From NCBI GenBank assembly GCA_003517945.1, contig DOZP01000078.1, positions 1,262 through 7,160 on the forward strand: a stretch of DNA of 5,899 nucleotides. Reading direction: 5' to 3'. Source of the stretch: Porphyromonadaceae bacterium (lineage in GTDB: Bacteria > Bacteroidota > Bacteroidia > Bacteroidales > Tannerellaceae). The position numbers were made by a program, and so were the translations under genes. Positions within the stretch are counted from its first letter, which is position 1; each line of letters starts with the position of its first letter. Shown piece after piece: positions 1 to 5,899 of this stretch. The notes under the pieces were generated by a model. That model was not told where the DNA came from. It did not search any database and saw only the letters and a list, made by a program, of their open reading frames with translations.

Positions 1-1274
1 TCACGACCAAACATACCGGCATCCAACCATTTTTTGCAGGAGTTATATCCGCCGGTTATTGAAAATAAATCCCAGCAGGCAACGCCTTGTTCTCTTGTAT
101 AAGCGGATATGGCATCAGCCACTTGAGAGATGTTGTCGTTGCGGACGTAATATCTTTTCTTATTTTTATATGTGCGCTTGTAGGATTCGGCAGGTGTAGT
201 AATCAACAGGGCTGTTTCGGGCAGTTCTTCTTTTACCAGCCGGATAAGGGCGTCGACCTGCGAACAGAATTGCGCCTTGCTGAAATTACGCCCGTAGGCT
301 TCGTTTGTTCCCAATGAGACAATAAGTAACGACGGTTTAAGCAATGCCAACTGGCGTATGTAACTGCGGTTTGTATAGTCGACATATCGGGCTCCGTTTA
401 CCCCGATGGCGTGATATAAAATACCCGGACTGCCGTTCATCAACATAAATCCGTAATAACGGTTACTCTGTGTTTTGTTTGTCCGGATGTGATCTTTGTC
501 TATGCCGATACTTTTAAGACGGAAAGTATCTAACAGGTTTGTTGTCATAAACGTATCGACTACAATATCTTCACAGAATTGCTCTCCCCATGATAATGCG
601 GTAATCGAATCGTAATGATGCGATGAAGGCGCCATGGGCATTGCGTTCCGGTCGCGGTATAGCAATACTTTGTTGAAACTGTATCCGGCGCCGTTGTTGG
701 GTGCGATGATAAGATTAAAATCTATTTCGGGCGCACTGGTTTGTATCCCGATTCCGCCGATACCCCACGGACATTTGGGTGTTGATTGGATACAGCGTCC
801 TGCAGTCCATTCCCTGATGTTTGAAGATATAAAATAGTCGGAAGGTTCATTTGCCTTTGATAACCTGAACGGCGCAATCCATCCGCGTCCGGCATTTCCG
901 AATGACGTCTGCAACATACGCATGGTTTGTCCGCTTAGATAGCCGGCCTGGATATGTGAATCTCCGAGGTGTATAATGTTGACAACCGTATCTTTGCCCT
1001 CTCTCAGTTCTTTAAGCGCATTCATAAATGGTTGCAGGGAATTGGTCTGATCATTGATGACACATAATGTATCATTGATAAAAGGCAACAAGCTGCATAC
1101 GCTATCCGTCAGCGGAGGCAGGTTACTTATTTCGTTCATTCCCGAAACGGCAAGTGTATCCGTGTTTTCAACAGCCTTTACATTTCCGGCACTCATGGTG
1201 AACAAGACAGAAATAAGGCCTCCCAACGCAATGCTTCCGGCTTTATTTTTCCACAAGTCTTTCATCCCCATCAT
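1..1274 (-). CDS. SGNH/GDSL-family hydrolase, Ape1-like, secreted; 3' end cut by window edge
   Basis: The frame is open for 424 codons from ATG at 1274 to the left edge, with no stop. Residues 13-34 form a Sec signal peptide with a likely cut after V-K-A (34). SGNH block I is I-H-L-G-D-S-H-I-Q, with nucleophile Ser106. Block II is around I-G-V-N-G-A-R (Gly291/Gly294). Block III is S-L-G-T-N-E (Gly322, Asn324). Near the edge, W401 followed by G-G-Y-N-S and K-K-W-L matches the stretch before the Asp-x-x-His block in the upstream paralog. The split codon at the edge begins GA, so the catalytic Asp (or Glu) is expected at 425. About 185 residues between blocks I and II form an inserted domain, as in Neisseria Ape1 (recalled, not searched). 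The start overlaps the upstream gene by 32 bases, implying translational coupling; ATG at 1265 (23-base overlap) is equally plausible and gives a more typical signal peptide. It probably acts on ester-linked acyl groups of a periplasmic or surface polymer; the substrate is inferred only. Confidence 0.85.
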   Translation of the reverse strand, partial: MMGMKDLWKNKAGSIALGGLISVLFTMSAGNVKAVENTDTLAVSGMNEISNLPPLTDSVCSLLPFINDTLCVINDQTNSLQPFMNALKELREGKDTVVNIIHLGDSHIQAGYLSGQTMRMLQTSFGNAGRGWIAPFRLSKANEPSDYFISSNIREWTAGRCIQSTPKCPWGIGGIGIQTSAPEIDFNLIIAPNNGAGYSFNKVLLYRDRNAMPMAPSSHHYDSITALSWGEQFCEDIVVDTFMTTNLLDTFRLKSIGIDKDHIRTNKTQSNRYYGFMLMNGSPGILYHAIGVNGARYVDYTNRSYIRQLALLKPSLLIVSLGTNEAYGRNFSKAQFCSQVDALIRLVKEELPETALLITTPAESYKRTYKNKKRYYVRNDNISQVADAISAYTREQGVACWDLFSITGGYNSCKKWLDAGMFGR

Positions 1275-2802
1275 ACATACTTTTTTCTGTTATTATGGCA
1301 TCAAACAATGCCTGGGCGATTTCGCGTCCTCCGCGAAAGCTGAGATGCGTATAATCTTTGCTTGCCCAGTTTGAGTTTACATATTTGACCATGCTGTTCT
1401 GGCCGCCCATGGCTGCAAAGATACTCCAGAATGCCACTTCTGTTCTCTTTGCCGTCTGGCGTTGTGCGCGTAGAAGCGATAATACGGCAGGCATGGTACT
1501 GTATGAACTGCCGTGCTTATGACTACGGTCGGATACGCCAAGCATCAGAATGTCGGCTCCCGGAAAACAATTTTGTATATGTTCTATCACTGCAACCATA
1601 TGATTACGATACCAACCGTATTCACGCACCGAATCGCTGGCTACGTTCAGGCCGTATTGTAAAACAATCAGGTCGTAGGGCCTTATCCGTTGCAGTTCGC
1701 GGCAACTTTCGCGGTCAATCTCCGACATGATAACCCCGGAGTTGCCACGGAGAGAAAAGTTATCGACAACAACGCCTCGGTTATCTTCGAATGCGAATCC
1801 GATCGCTTCTAATCCGGTAGCATTTTTAAACTGGATGGTTCCCTGGGTATGTTGCCCTTCTATCTCAAATTGTGTTACGCTTTCAGTCGCCGGCAGTTCG
1901 TAATAAGATGTGTCCGAATCGTTTTTCAGAAGCAACTCCGTATTTTCATTATTTGAATAGATGAATTTGATGGAGGACACTTCTTCCAGTCCGGGATACA
2001 TATCTACCGTCTGAAAATGTATGGAGGCATTGTCGGAAGCCGGCTCGAATAACAGACCGGACAGAACATATTTCCTGTTTTTATTTTTTATGATAGAATA
2101 GGTATTCCATCCGTCTGCGCTTTGTTTGATGGTAGGACGGTATTGCGCAACATTCGAAGTGACCGGAATGAAACCGACCCCGCGCCCTCCGAAATTCGCC
2201 TGCATTTTTGCACGGAAATCCGCAACAAAGATGTCTCCTTCAATAAAAGAATCTCCCAGAAATGCGATGCGGACAGGACGCCCCAGGTTATTTACATTAT
2301 TCAGCGCGGCAAAAAAACGCCTCAATCCGGTATGCCCGGACGAAAAATCTTCTATATTTGTGTTGAAAAGATAATCCGTATTATTTTTGTCATTGTCAAC
2401 TATTTTTGAAGATTCGCTTATCTGTTTCTCATTTGTTTTATGCGTAACGACAGAATCCGGGAAATCTTGCTGAGGCCAGTTTTCTGTCCGGTAATCCGAT
2501 GGAACCGGAGGATATATCGTAGAGTCGGGAACAATCTCCTCCGGAGTCACAACTGTATCTTCGGAGTTATTTGTAAAATCGTCGACTGCATCATCGTCTG
2601 CCAATCCCGTCAGTAAGTTATCTGCGTTTTCTTCCGGATATTCCCGTATATCCGACAGTAAATCTACTTTTTTTATCTGCAGGCCCAGAATGGAATCCGG
2701 TAACCAGTATAACCCCAAATTAACGATTAAAGCTACGAACAAAATAGCAACAAAACGGTTTGCATAATTTTTCTTATTCATCCTGTTCTTAACGCTGACC
2801 AT
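1243..2802 (-). CDS. Membrane-anchored SGNH/GDSL-family hydrolase, Ape1-like (519 aa)
   Basis: A complete gene of 519 residues. Residues 17-35 form one hydrophobic segment after a basic start (K-N-R, N-K-K), so the protein is probably an inner-membrane signal-anchor protein with a periplasmic C-terminal domain. Residues about 48-155 are acidic, rich in D, E, N, P, S and T, and look like a disordered spacer. The SGNH domain follows: block I F-L-G-D-S-F-I-E-G-D with Ser185, block II near R-G-N-S-G (353-356), block III Q-Y-G-L-N (Gly384, Asn386), and block V K-D-Y-T-H-L-S with Asp483 and His486. The catalytic set is therefore complete. A beta-rich insert of about 165 residues lies between blocks I and II. 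The W-x(7)-G-G-Q-N-S stretch (459-470) and the motif spacing recall Neisseria peptidoglycan O-acetylesterase Ape1 (from memory). ATG at 2781 (Met8) is an alternative start. It is the first gene of a two-gene or longer operon. Esterase or acyltransferase action on an envelope polymer is inferred. Confidence 0.88.
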   Translation of the reverse strand: MVSVKNRMNKKNYANRFVAILFVALIVNLGLYWLPDSILGLQIKKVDLLSDIREYPEENADNLLTGLADDDAVDDFTNNSEDTVVTPEEIVPDSTIYPPVPSDYRTENWPQQDFPDSVVTHKTNEKQISESSKIVDNDKNNTDYLFNTNIEDFSSGHTGLRRFFAALNNVNNLGRPVRIAFLGDSFIEGDIFVADFRAKMQANFGGRGVGFIPVTSNVAQYRPTIKQSADGWNTYSIIKNKNRKYVLSGLLFEPASDNASIHFQTVDMYPGLEEVSSIKFIYSNNENTELLLKNDSDTSYYELPATESVTQFEIEGQHTQGTIQFKNATGLEAIGFAFEDNRGVVVDNFSLRGNSGVIMSEIDRESCRELQRIRPYDLIVLQYGLNVASDSVREYGWYRNHMVAVIEHIQNCFPGADILMLGVSDRSHKHGSSYSTMPAVLSLLRAQRQTAKRTEVAFWSIFAAMGGQNSMVKYVNSNWASKDYTHLSFRGGREIAQALFDAIITEKSMYDGDERLVEK

Positions 2803-2834
2803 TCGTTATATCATTCCTTTTCTATAAAGTAGCG

Positions 2835-2869
2835 CAAATGTACATATAATAATTAAGATAAATAACAAA
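2835..2869 (-). promoter_or_regulatory. Predicted Bacteroidota-type promoter for the SGNH operon
   Basis: On the minus strand a perfect -7 box TACATTTG (TAnnTTTG consensus) lies at 2842-2835, and a TTTG -33 element at 2869-2866. The 23-base spacing is at the long end of what is reported for this promoter class. The implied transcript start is near 2829, giving a leader of about 27 bases before ATG 2802. An AAAGGA stretch lies about 12 bases upstream of that ATG, a weak ribosome-binding candidate. Motif match only. Confidence 0.6.
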
Positions 2870-3093
2870 TGCTTCACGTTTAATTTTTTTAGTCTTTTCA
2901 ATAAAGCACATTTCACTAATTATCAATCATATAAATATATATCGATTTTATTTTACAACTGTTTAAGGCGATTATCCGAATTGCTTTTTTCTTATTTTTG
3001 CTTGTATATTCTCAAGTGCCGGTTACGGAGAAAATCCTAAAAATAAATTTTAGCCGGAAGTCGTGGATTTGGCTTGATATCACAGATAATCAA

Positions 3094-3139
3094 CCATTAA
3101 CGCCATTAAAAAAGGTTAAATCCGGAGAGAAAAAAGGTT
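3094..3139. repeat. Two pairs of short direct repeats upstream of the T9SS-cargo promoter
   Basis: CCATTAA occurs at 3094-3100 and 3103-3109 (9-base period). AAAAAAGGTT occurs at 3108-3117 and 3130-3139 (22-base period, about two helical turns). They lie about 25-70 bases upstream of the predicted -33 element. They could be regulator sites or simply AT-rich coincidence. Confidence 0.4.
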
Positions 3140-3163
3140 TTTTTTGTGTAATTAAAAAAATAG

Positions 3164-3194
3164 TTTCTACATTAGCAAAAAAATAATATCTTTG
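3164..3194 (+). promoter_or_regulatory. Predicted Bacteroidota-type promoter for the T9SS-cargo gene
   Basis: A perfect -7 box TATCTTTG (TAnnTTTG) lies at 3187-3194. A one-mismatch -33 element TTTC lies at 3164-3167, with the standard 19-base spacing. An A-tract at 3154-3160 lies just upstream and could act as an UP-like element. The implied start near 3200 gives an AT-rich leader of roughly 79 bases with no clear Shine-Dalgarno sequence, as is common in this phylum. Confidence 0.6.
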
Positions 3195-3279
3195 TCTCTG
3201 AATAAAAGATTCGTCGCATAATCGTTAGATTATTGATTGATTCTGTTAAAAAAACAAACACTTAAATAATAATTGCACT

Positions 3280-4359
3280 ATGAAATTCAAAATCAGTTTT
3301 TTATTTATTGTAATGATGATTTCGGTTTGCGCTCATGCTCAGAGTATGCGTAATCCATTGAACATGGAGCCGGCAAATATCAGGTTTAACAAAAGTGTTT
3401 CTCCCAAAAAACTTTCCGGCATGACTTTTTATCGTTCGGAGGGGATGCAATTTGACAGAACAAATATTGTTTACGGAGAGAACGGACGAAAAATTTTCGA
3501 ATTGAATCTGCGTTGGAATGCTGAGAAAAACACATGGATGGATGTTTCAAAAAACGACTACGTATACAACGAAAACAGCATGCTTACATTCTCAAGCGTT
3601 TTTGCCGAAAATTCATGGAGAGGTTTGTCCAAGACGGAATATTATTATAATAAGGCGGGAAAAGCGGATTATTTATTTAATTACGGTTGGAATAGAAAAA
3701 CGGACAGTTGGTCGGATAAGCCTGCCGTAAAAAAAGCATGGAGTTATGATGAAAACGGACGCGCGCTGGAATCTGTGAAGTGGCATTTTAATAAAAACAC
3801 GGGAGAGTGGGACATTCCGACCACGCGTACCTTTTATTCGTACGATGAAGAAGGCAATCAGCGTGAGGAGGTTATACAGTTCTATAGCGACGAGTCGTGG
3901 AAAGATGCCGGCAAATATACTTATTCTTATAATGAAAAACAGAATGAAGTAGTGTGCATGTCGTATGTCGTATCCGGTGATAGTTGGATATACGATGGGA
4001 AAATTGTATGTTTTTATGACGATGACGGTGACATGGCCCGTTGCGAATATTATGACAACAACGCGGACGGTTCCATGAATGCATATTGTGTTTATACGTA
4101 TGCGGATACGGAAAAAATAAAAAATAATGTAAAGGATGAGGATATCAATGTTTATCCTAATCCGGTCGTAAATTATTTTGATTTAGTGGTTCCGGAAGAA
4201 TTAGTTGGTAAAACCGCTTTCTTTTTTGATGTTTCCGGCAAACAAAAAAAGACAGTTTTAATCAGCAATGTAAGTATGAAGGTCGATGTATCCGGTTTCT
4301 CGACGGGAATTTATTTTATGAAAGCGGATACTTATGTAAAAAAAATATTTGTAAAGTGA
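3280..4359 (+). CDS. Secreted Trp/Tyr-repeat protein with T9SS type A sorting domain (359 aa)
   Basis: A complete 359-residue protein. Residues 1-20 form a Sec signal peptide (K-F-K, hydrophobic core, cut after A-H-A before Gln21). Cys17 is not in a good lipobox, because Val precedes it, so a lipoprotein is unlikely. Residues about 58-276 hold about seven degenerate repeats of 27-33 residues, each with an aromatic Y-x-Y or F-Y-S-Y stretch, then [DN]-E-x-G or similar, and closing at a Trp (W86, W113, W144, W177, W207, W236). Residues about 289-359 match a type A T9SS C-terminal domain: N-V-Y-P-N-P, F-D-V-S-G, S-T-G-I-Y, and a K-K-I-F-V-K end. The protein should cross the inner membrane by Sec and be exported and surface-anchored or released by T9SS, with the C-terminal domain removed. 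The repeat region recalls Bacteroidota proteins of unknown function; I cannot name a family. It appears monocistronic, between its own promoter and terminator. Binding or adhesion is possible but not shown. Confidence 0.88.
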   Translation: MKFKISFLFIVMMISVCAHAQSMRNPLNMEPANIRFNKSVSPKKLSGMTFYRSEGMQFDRTNIVYGENGRKIFELNLRWNAEKNTWMDVSKNDYVYNENSMLTFSSVFAENSWRGLSKTEYYYNKAGKADYLFNYGWNRKTDSWSDKPAVKKAWSYDENGRALESVKWHFNKNTGEWDIPTTRTFYSYDEEGNQREEVIQFYSDESWKDAGKYTYSYNEKQNEVVCMSYVVSGDSWIYDGKIVCFYDDDGDMARCEYYDNNADGSMNAYCVYTYADTEKIKNNVKDEDINVYPNPVVNYFDLVVPEELVGKTAFFFDVSGKQKKTVLISNVSMKVDVSGFSTGIYFMKADTYVKKIFVK

Positions 4360-4372
4360 AATAATCTTGTTC

Positions 4373-4388
4373 ATGGAACTTGTTCCAT
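4373..4388 (+). repeat. Perfect 7-bp inverted repeat, possible CUUG-loop hairpin
   Basis: ATGGAAC and GTTCCAT flank TT, so the RNA could form a six-pair stem closed by a CUUG loop, a known stable tetraloop type. It begins 14 bases after the stop codon of the T9SS-cargo gene and has no T-run of its own. It may protect the mRNA 3' end, assist the terminator just downstream, or be a protein-binding palindrome. Confidence 0.5.
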
Positions 4389-4393
4389 AATTG

Positions 4394-4429
4394 AAAAGTC
4401 CCGGAAGTGTTTGCTACGGGGCTTTTTTA
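4394..4429 (+). terminator. Rho-independent terminator after the T9SS-cargo gene
   Basis: AAGTCCCG (4396-4403) pairs with CGGGGCTT (4417-4424) through eight pairs including one G-U, around a 13-base loop. The stem can be extended by two A-U pairs and runs into six Ts (4423-4428). It lies 35 bases after the stop codon and separates this gene from dnaK. Confidence 0.8.
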
Positions 4430-4461
4430 TTTCCGGATAAAATGAGATTTTATATCAGTTC

Positions 4462-4474
4462 TGCCATAATGTCA
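4462..4474. promoter_or_regulatory. Imperfect palindrome upstream of dnaK, candidate regulator site
   Basis: TGCCAT-A-ATGTCA reads TGnCAT-A-ATGnCA, with 5 of 6 positions symmetric. Its centre at 4468 lies about 50 bases upstream of the -24 GG and about 75 bases upstream of the inferred start. That fits an activator site for a sigma-54-type promoter, at the near end of the usual range. Function is inferred from position and symmetry only. Confidence 0.35.
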
Positions 4475-4515
4475 TTTTTTTCCCTCAAATACCTTTATTA
4501 TGTTTTGGTTTTCTT

Positions 4516-4532
4516 TTGGCACATTATTTGAT
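4516..4532 (+). promoter_or_regulatory. Candidate sigma-54 (-24/-12) promoter of dnaK
   Basis: TTGGCAC at 4516-4522 matches the -24 element of RpoN promoters. TTTGAT at 4527-4532 occupies the -12 element, where TTTGC is expected; the spacing is exact, GG (4518-4519) then ten bases then G (4530). The single notable departure is A for C at 4531. Transcription would start near 4543, giving a leader of about 59 bases. Competing vegetative -7-like boxes (TTCTTTTG at 4511-4518, TATGTTTT at 4499-4506) each miss one consensus base and lack a good -33 partner. Confidence 0.5.
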
Positions 4533-4601
4533 GTGATATTTCAGAAATTCCTAAAACAGGTATTCGGACAATCAGGATTAACAACAATTAAATATAAAAA
4601 A

Positions 4602-5899
4602 ATGGGAAAAATTATTGGAATTGACTTAGGAACTACGAACTCATGTGTCGCAGTATTAGAAGGCAGTGAGCCGGTTGTTATCGCAAACAGCGAAGGGAAA
4701 CGTACGACACCTTCTATCGTCGCATTTGTAGATGGCGGTGAACGTAAGGTTGGAGACCCGGCCAAGCGTCAGGCGATCACAAATCCCAGAAAGACGATTT
4801 TTTCAATCAAGCGTTTTATGGGTGAAACGTATGATCAGGTGCAGAAAGAAATTTCGCGCGTACCGTATAGTGTAGCACGTGGTGATAACAATACGCCGCG
4901 TGTGGATATTGATGGTCGTCTGTATACTCCTCAGGAAATATCGGCGATGGTCCTTCAGAAAATGAAGAAGACGGCAGAAGATTATCTCGGACAGGAAGTA
5001 ACGGAAGCTGTAATCACCGTTCCGGCTTATTTCAGTGACGCACAACGTCAGGCTACAAAAGAAGCCGGTGAAATCGCGGGACTTACAGTAAAACGTATTG
5101 TGAACGAACCGACTGCGGCATCACTGGCGTATGGTTTGGACAAGTCAAATAAGGATATGAAGATCGCCGTGTTTGACTTGGGTGGCGGTACGTTCGATAT
5201 ATCTATCCTTGAACTTGGCGGCGGTGTTTTTGAAGTGAAATCAACAAACGGAGATACCCATCTGGGTGGTGACGATTTCGACCACGTAATTATTGACTGG
5301 TTGGCGGAAGAATTTCTGAAAGACGAAAATGTAGACTTACGTAAAGACCCGATGGCTCTTCAACGATTGAAAGAGGCGGCGGAAAAAGCGAAAATCGAAT
5401 TATCAAGTACTACAAGTACGGAGATAAATCTGCCTTATATTATGCCGGTAGATGGAATACCAAAGCATTTGGTACGCACATTGACACGTGCGAAATTCGA
5501 ACAATTGGCCGACAAACTGATTCAGGCATGTCTTGAACCGTGTAAGGTTGCTTTGTCCGATGCAGGTATGAGTACTTCCGATATCGACGAGGTGATTTTG
5601 GTAGGTGGTTCCACACGTATTCCTGCTATACAGGAATTGGTGCAGAAATTCTTTGGAAAAGCTCCGTCAAAAGGTGTAAATCCGGATGAAGTGGTTGCTG
5701 TAGGCGCTGCTATTCAGGGTGGTGTTTTATCGGGAGATGTAAAAGACGTCGTTTTGTTGGATGTGACGCCGTTGTCATTGGGTATTGAAACGATGGGGGG
5801 CGTAATGACCCGTCTGATTGATTCGAATACGACGATTCCGACACGTAAATCGGAAGTGTTCACTACGGCTGCGGATAATCAGCCGTCTGTTGAGATTCA
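4602..5899 (+). CDS. dnaK: Molecular chaperone DnaK (Hsp70), N-terminal 432 residues
   Basis: The frame is open from ATG 4602 to the right edge: 432 full codons of a protein usually about 635-640 long. DnaK is the cytoplasmic ATP-driven Hsp70 that binds exposed hydrophobic segments of unfolded clients, working with DnaJ and GrpE. The nucleotide-binding domain is complete and canonical: phosphate loop 1 [10 protein letters not shown] (5-14), catalytic Lys70 in S-I-K-R-F, V-P-A-Y-F (140-144), N-E-P-T-A-A (168-173), phosphate loop 2 F-D-L-G-G-G-T-F-D (191-199, Thr197), and adenosine motif V-G-G-S-T-R-I-P (334-341). The interdomain linker [10 protein letters not shown] (382-391) and the start of the substrate-binding beta domain follow. 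The start is fixed by the M-G-K-I-I-G-I-D terminus; the leader is AT-rich with no Shine-Dalgarno site. The preceding terminator makes dnaK the first gene of its transcript. Nothing unusual is seen in the protein; the substrate-binding lid lies beyond the window. Confidence 0.98.
   Translation, partial: MGKIIGIDLGTTNSCVAVLEGSEPVVIANSEGKRTTPSIVAFVDGGERKVGDPAKRQAITNPRKTIFSIKRFMGETYDQVQKEISRVPYSVARGDNNTPRVDIDGRLYTPQEISAMVLQKMKKTAEDYLGQEVTEAVITVPAYFSDAQRQATKEAGEIAGLTVKRIVNEPTAASLAYGLDKSNKDMKIAVFDLGGGTFDISILELGGGVFEVKSTNGDTHLGGDDFDHVIIDWLAEEFLKDENVDLRKDPMALQRLKEAAEKAKIELSSTTSTEINLPYIMPVDGIPKHLVRTLTRAKFEQLADKLIQACLEPCKVALSDAGMSTSDIDEVILVGGSTRIPAIQELVQKFFGKAPSKGVNPDEVVAVGAAIQGGVLSGDVKDVVLLDVTPLSLGIETMGGVMTRLIDSNTTIPTRKSEVFTTAADNQPSVEI

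Larger units (their letters stand above)
2803..3279. other. Divergent AT-rich intergenic region, no convincing gene
   Basis: This 477-base gap separates the leftward SGNH operon from the rightward T9SS-cargo gene. It holds one promoter for each direction, long A and T tracts around 3108-3160, and two pairs of short direct repeats upstream of the rightward promoter. A short inverted repeat, CTAAAA/TTTTAG with a 5-base loop, lies at 3037-3053, but no T-run follows it. A 62-codon frame at 2998-3186 begins with TTG, is very lysine-rich at its end, and overlaps the promoter zone, so I do not call it a gene. I see no tRNA or other RNA gene. Confidence 0.7.

Noticed and set aside
1054..2409. Plus-strand open frames opposite the two SGNH genes
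   Set aside because: They are antisense to genes with intact family motifs, and their translations show no domain, signal peptide or repeat.
2993..3000. TATTTTTG, a second match to the TAnnTTTG -7 box
   Set aside because: No TTG or TTTG element lies at the right distance upstream, and the region is so T-rich that such a match is expected by chance.
2998..3186. A 62-codon plus-strand frame in the intergenic region
   Set aside because: It starts with TTG, lies in AT-rich DNA, ends in the predicted promoter zone of the next gene, has a lysine-rich tail read from A-tracts, and shows no recognisable domain.
3280..3339. Lipoprotein signal in the T9SS-cargo protein (Cys17)
   Set aside because: The residue before the Cys is Val, not Gly, Ala or Ser, and a clear A-H-A signal peptidase I site follows three residues later.
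4430..4601. CIRCE element (TTAGCACTC-N9-GAGTGCTAA) or sigma-32 promoter for dnaK
   Set aside because: I read through the leader and found neither the inverted repeat nor a CTTGAA/CCCCAT-type pair.
4541..5045. Minus-strand open frames opposite dnaK
   Set aside because: They lie antisense to the highly conserved dnaK coding sequence and have no plausible protein features.
1..5899. A new multi-gene defence, mobile or RNA-based system
   Set aside because: No recombinase, transposon end, repeat array, reverse transcriptase or toxin-antitoxin pattern is visible; the genes are envelope hydrolases, a secreted repeat protein and a housekeeping chaperone.

Overview
The window reads as a fragment of a Bacteroidota chromosome, most likely a Bacteroidales member that has a type IX secretion system (T9SS). 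Three things support this: TAnnTTTG-type -7 promoter boxes, AT-rich leaders without clear Shine-Dalgarno sites, and a secreted protein ending in a type A T9SS sorting domain. Genus cannot be fixed from the sequence alone.

Left part (1-2802, minus strand): two overlapping genes encode SGNH/GDSL-fold hydrolases that look like paralogs. The first in transcription order (2802-1243) is complete, membrane-anchored, and has an intact Ser/Asp/His set. The second starts inside the end of the first and runs off the left edge; the edge falls on the codon expected to hold its catalytic Asp. Both resemble the Neisseria peptidoglycan O-acetylesterase Ape1 in motif order, in a long insert after the serine block, and in the W-x(7)-GG-x-x-S-x(4) stretch before the catalytic Asp-x-x-His. 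They probably act on O-acyl groups of an envelope polymer; the substrate is not shown by the sequence.

Middle (2803-3279): a divergent AT-rich intergenic region with a Bacteroidota-type promoter for each side and short direct repeats upstream of the rightward one. From 3280 to 4359 on the plus strand lies a secreted repeat protein: Sec signal peptide, about seven degenerate 27-33-residue Trp/Tyr-rich repeats, then a T9SS type A C-terminal domain. A rho-independent terminator closes this gene.

Right part (4430-5899): the control region and first 432 codons of dnaK, the Hsp70 chaperone. The leader has no CIRCE element. It has a near-consensus sigma-54 -24/-12 element with exact GG-N10-G spacing, and about 50 bases further upstream an imperfect palindrome that could be an activator site. 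This is the most interesting regulatory signal here. I see no mobile element, CRISPR array, RNA gene or convincing new multi-gene defence-type system.
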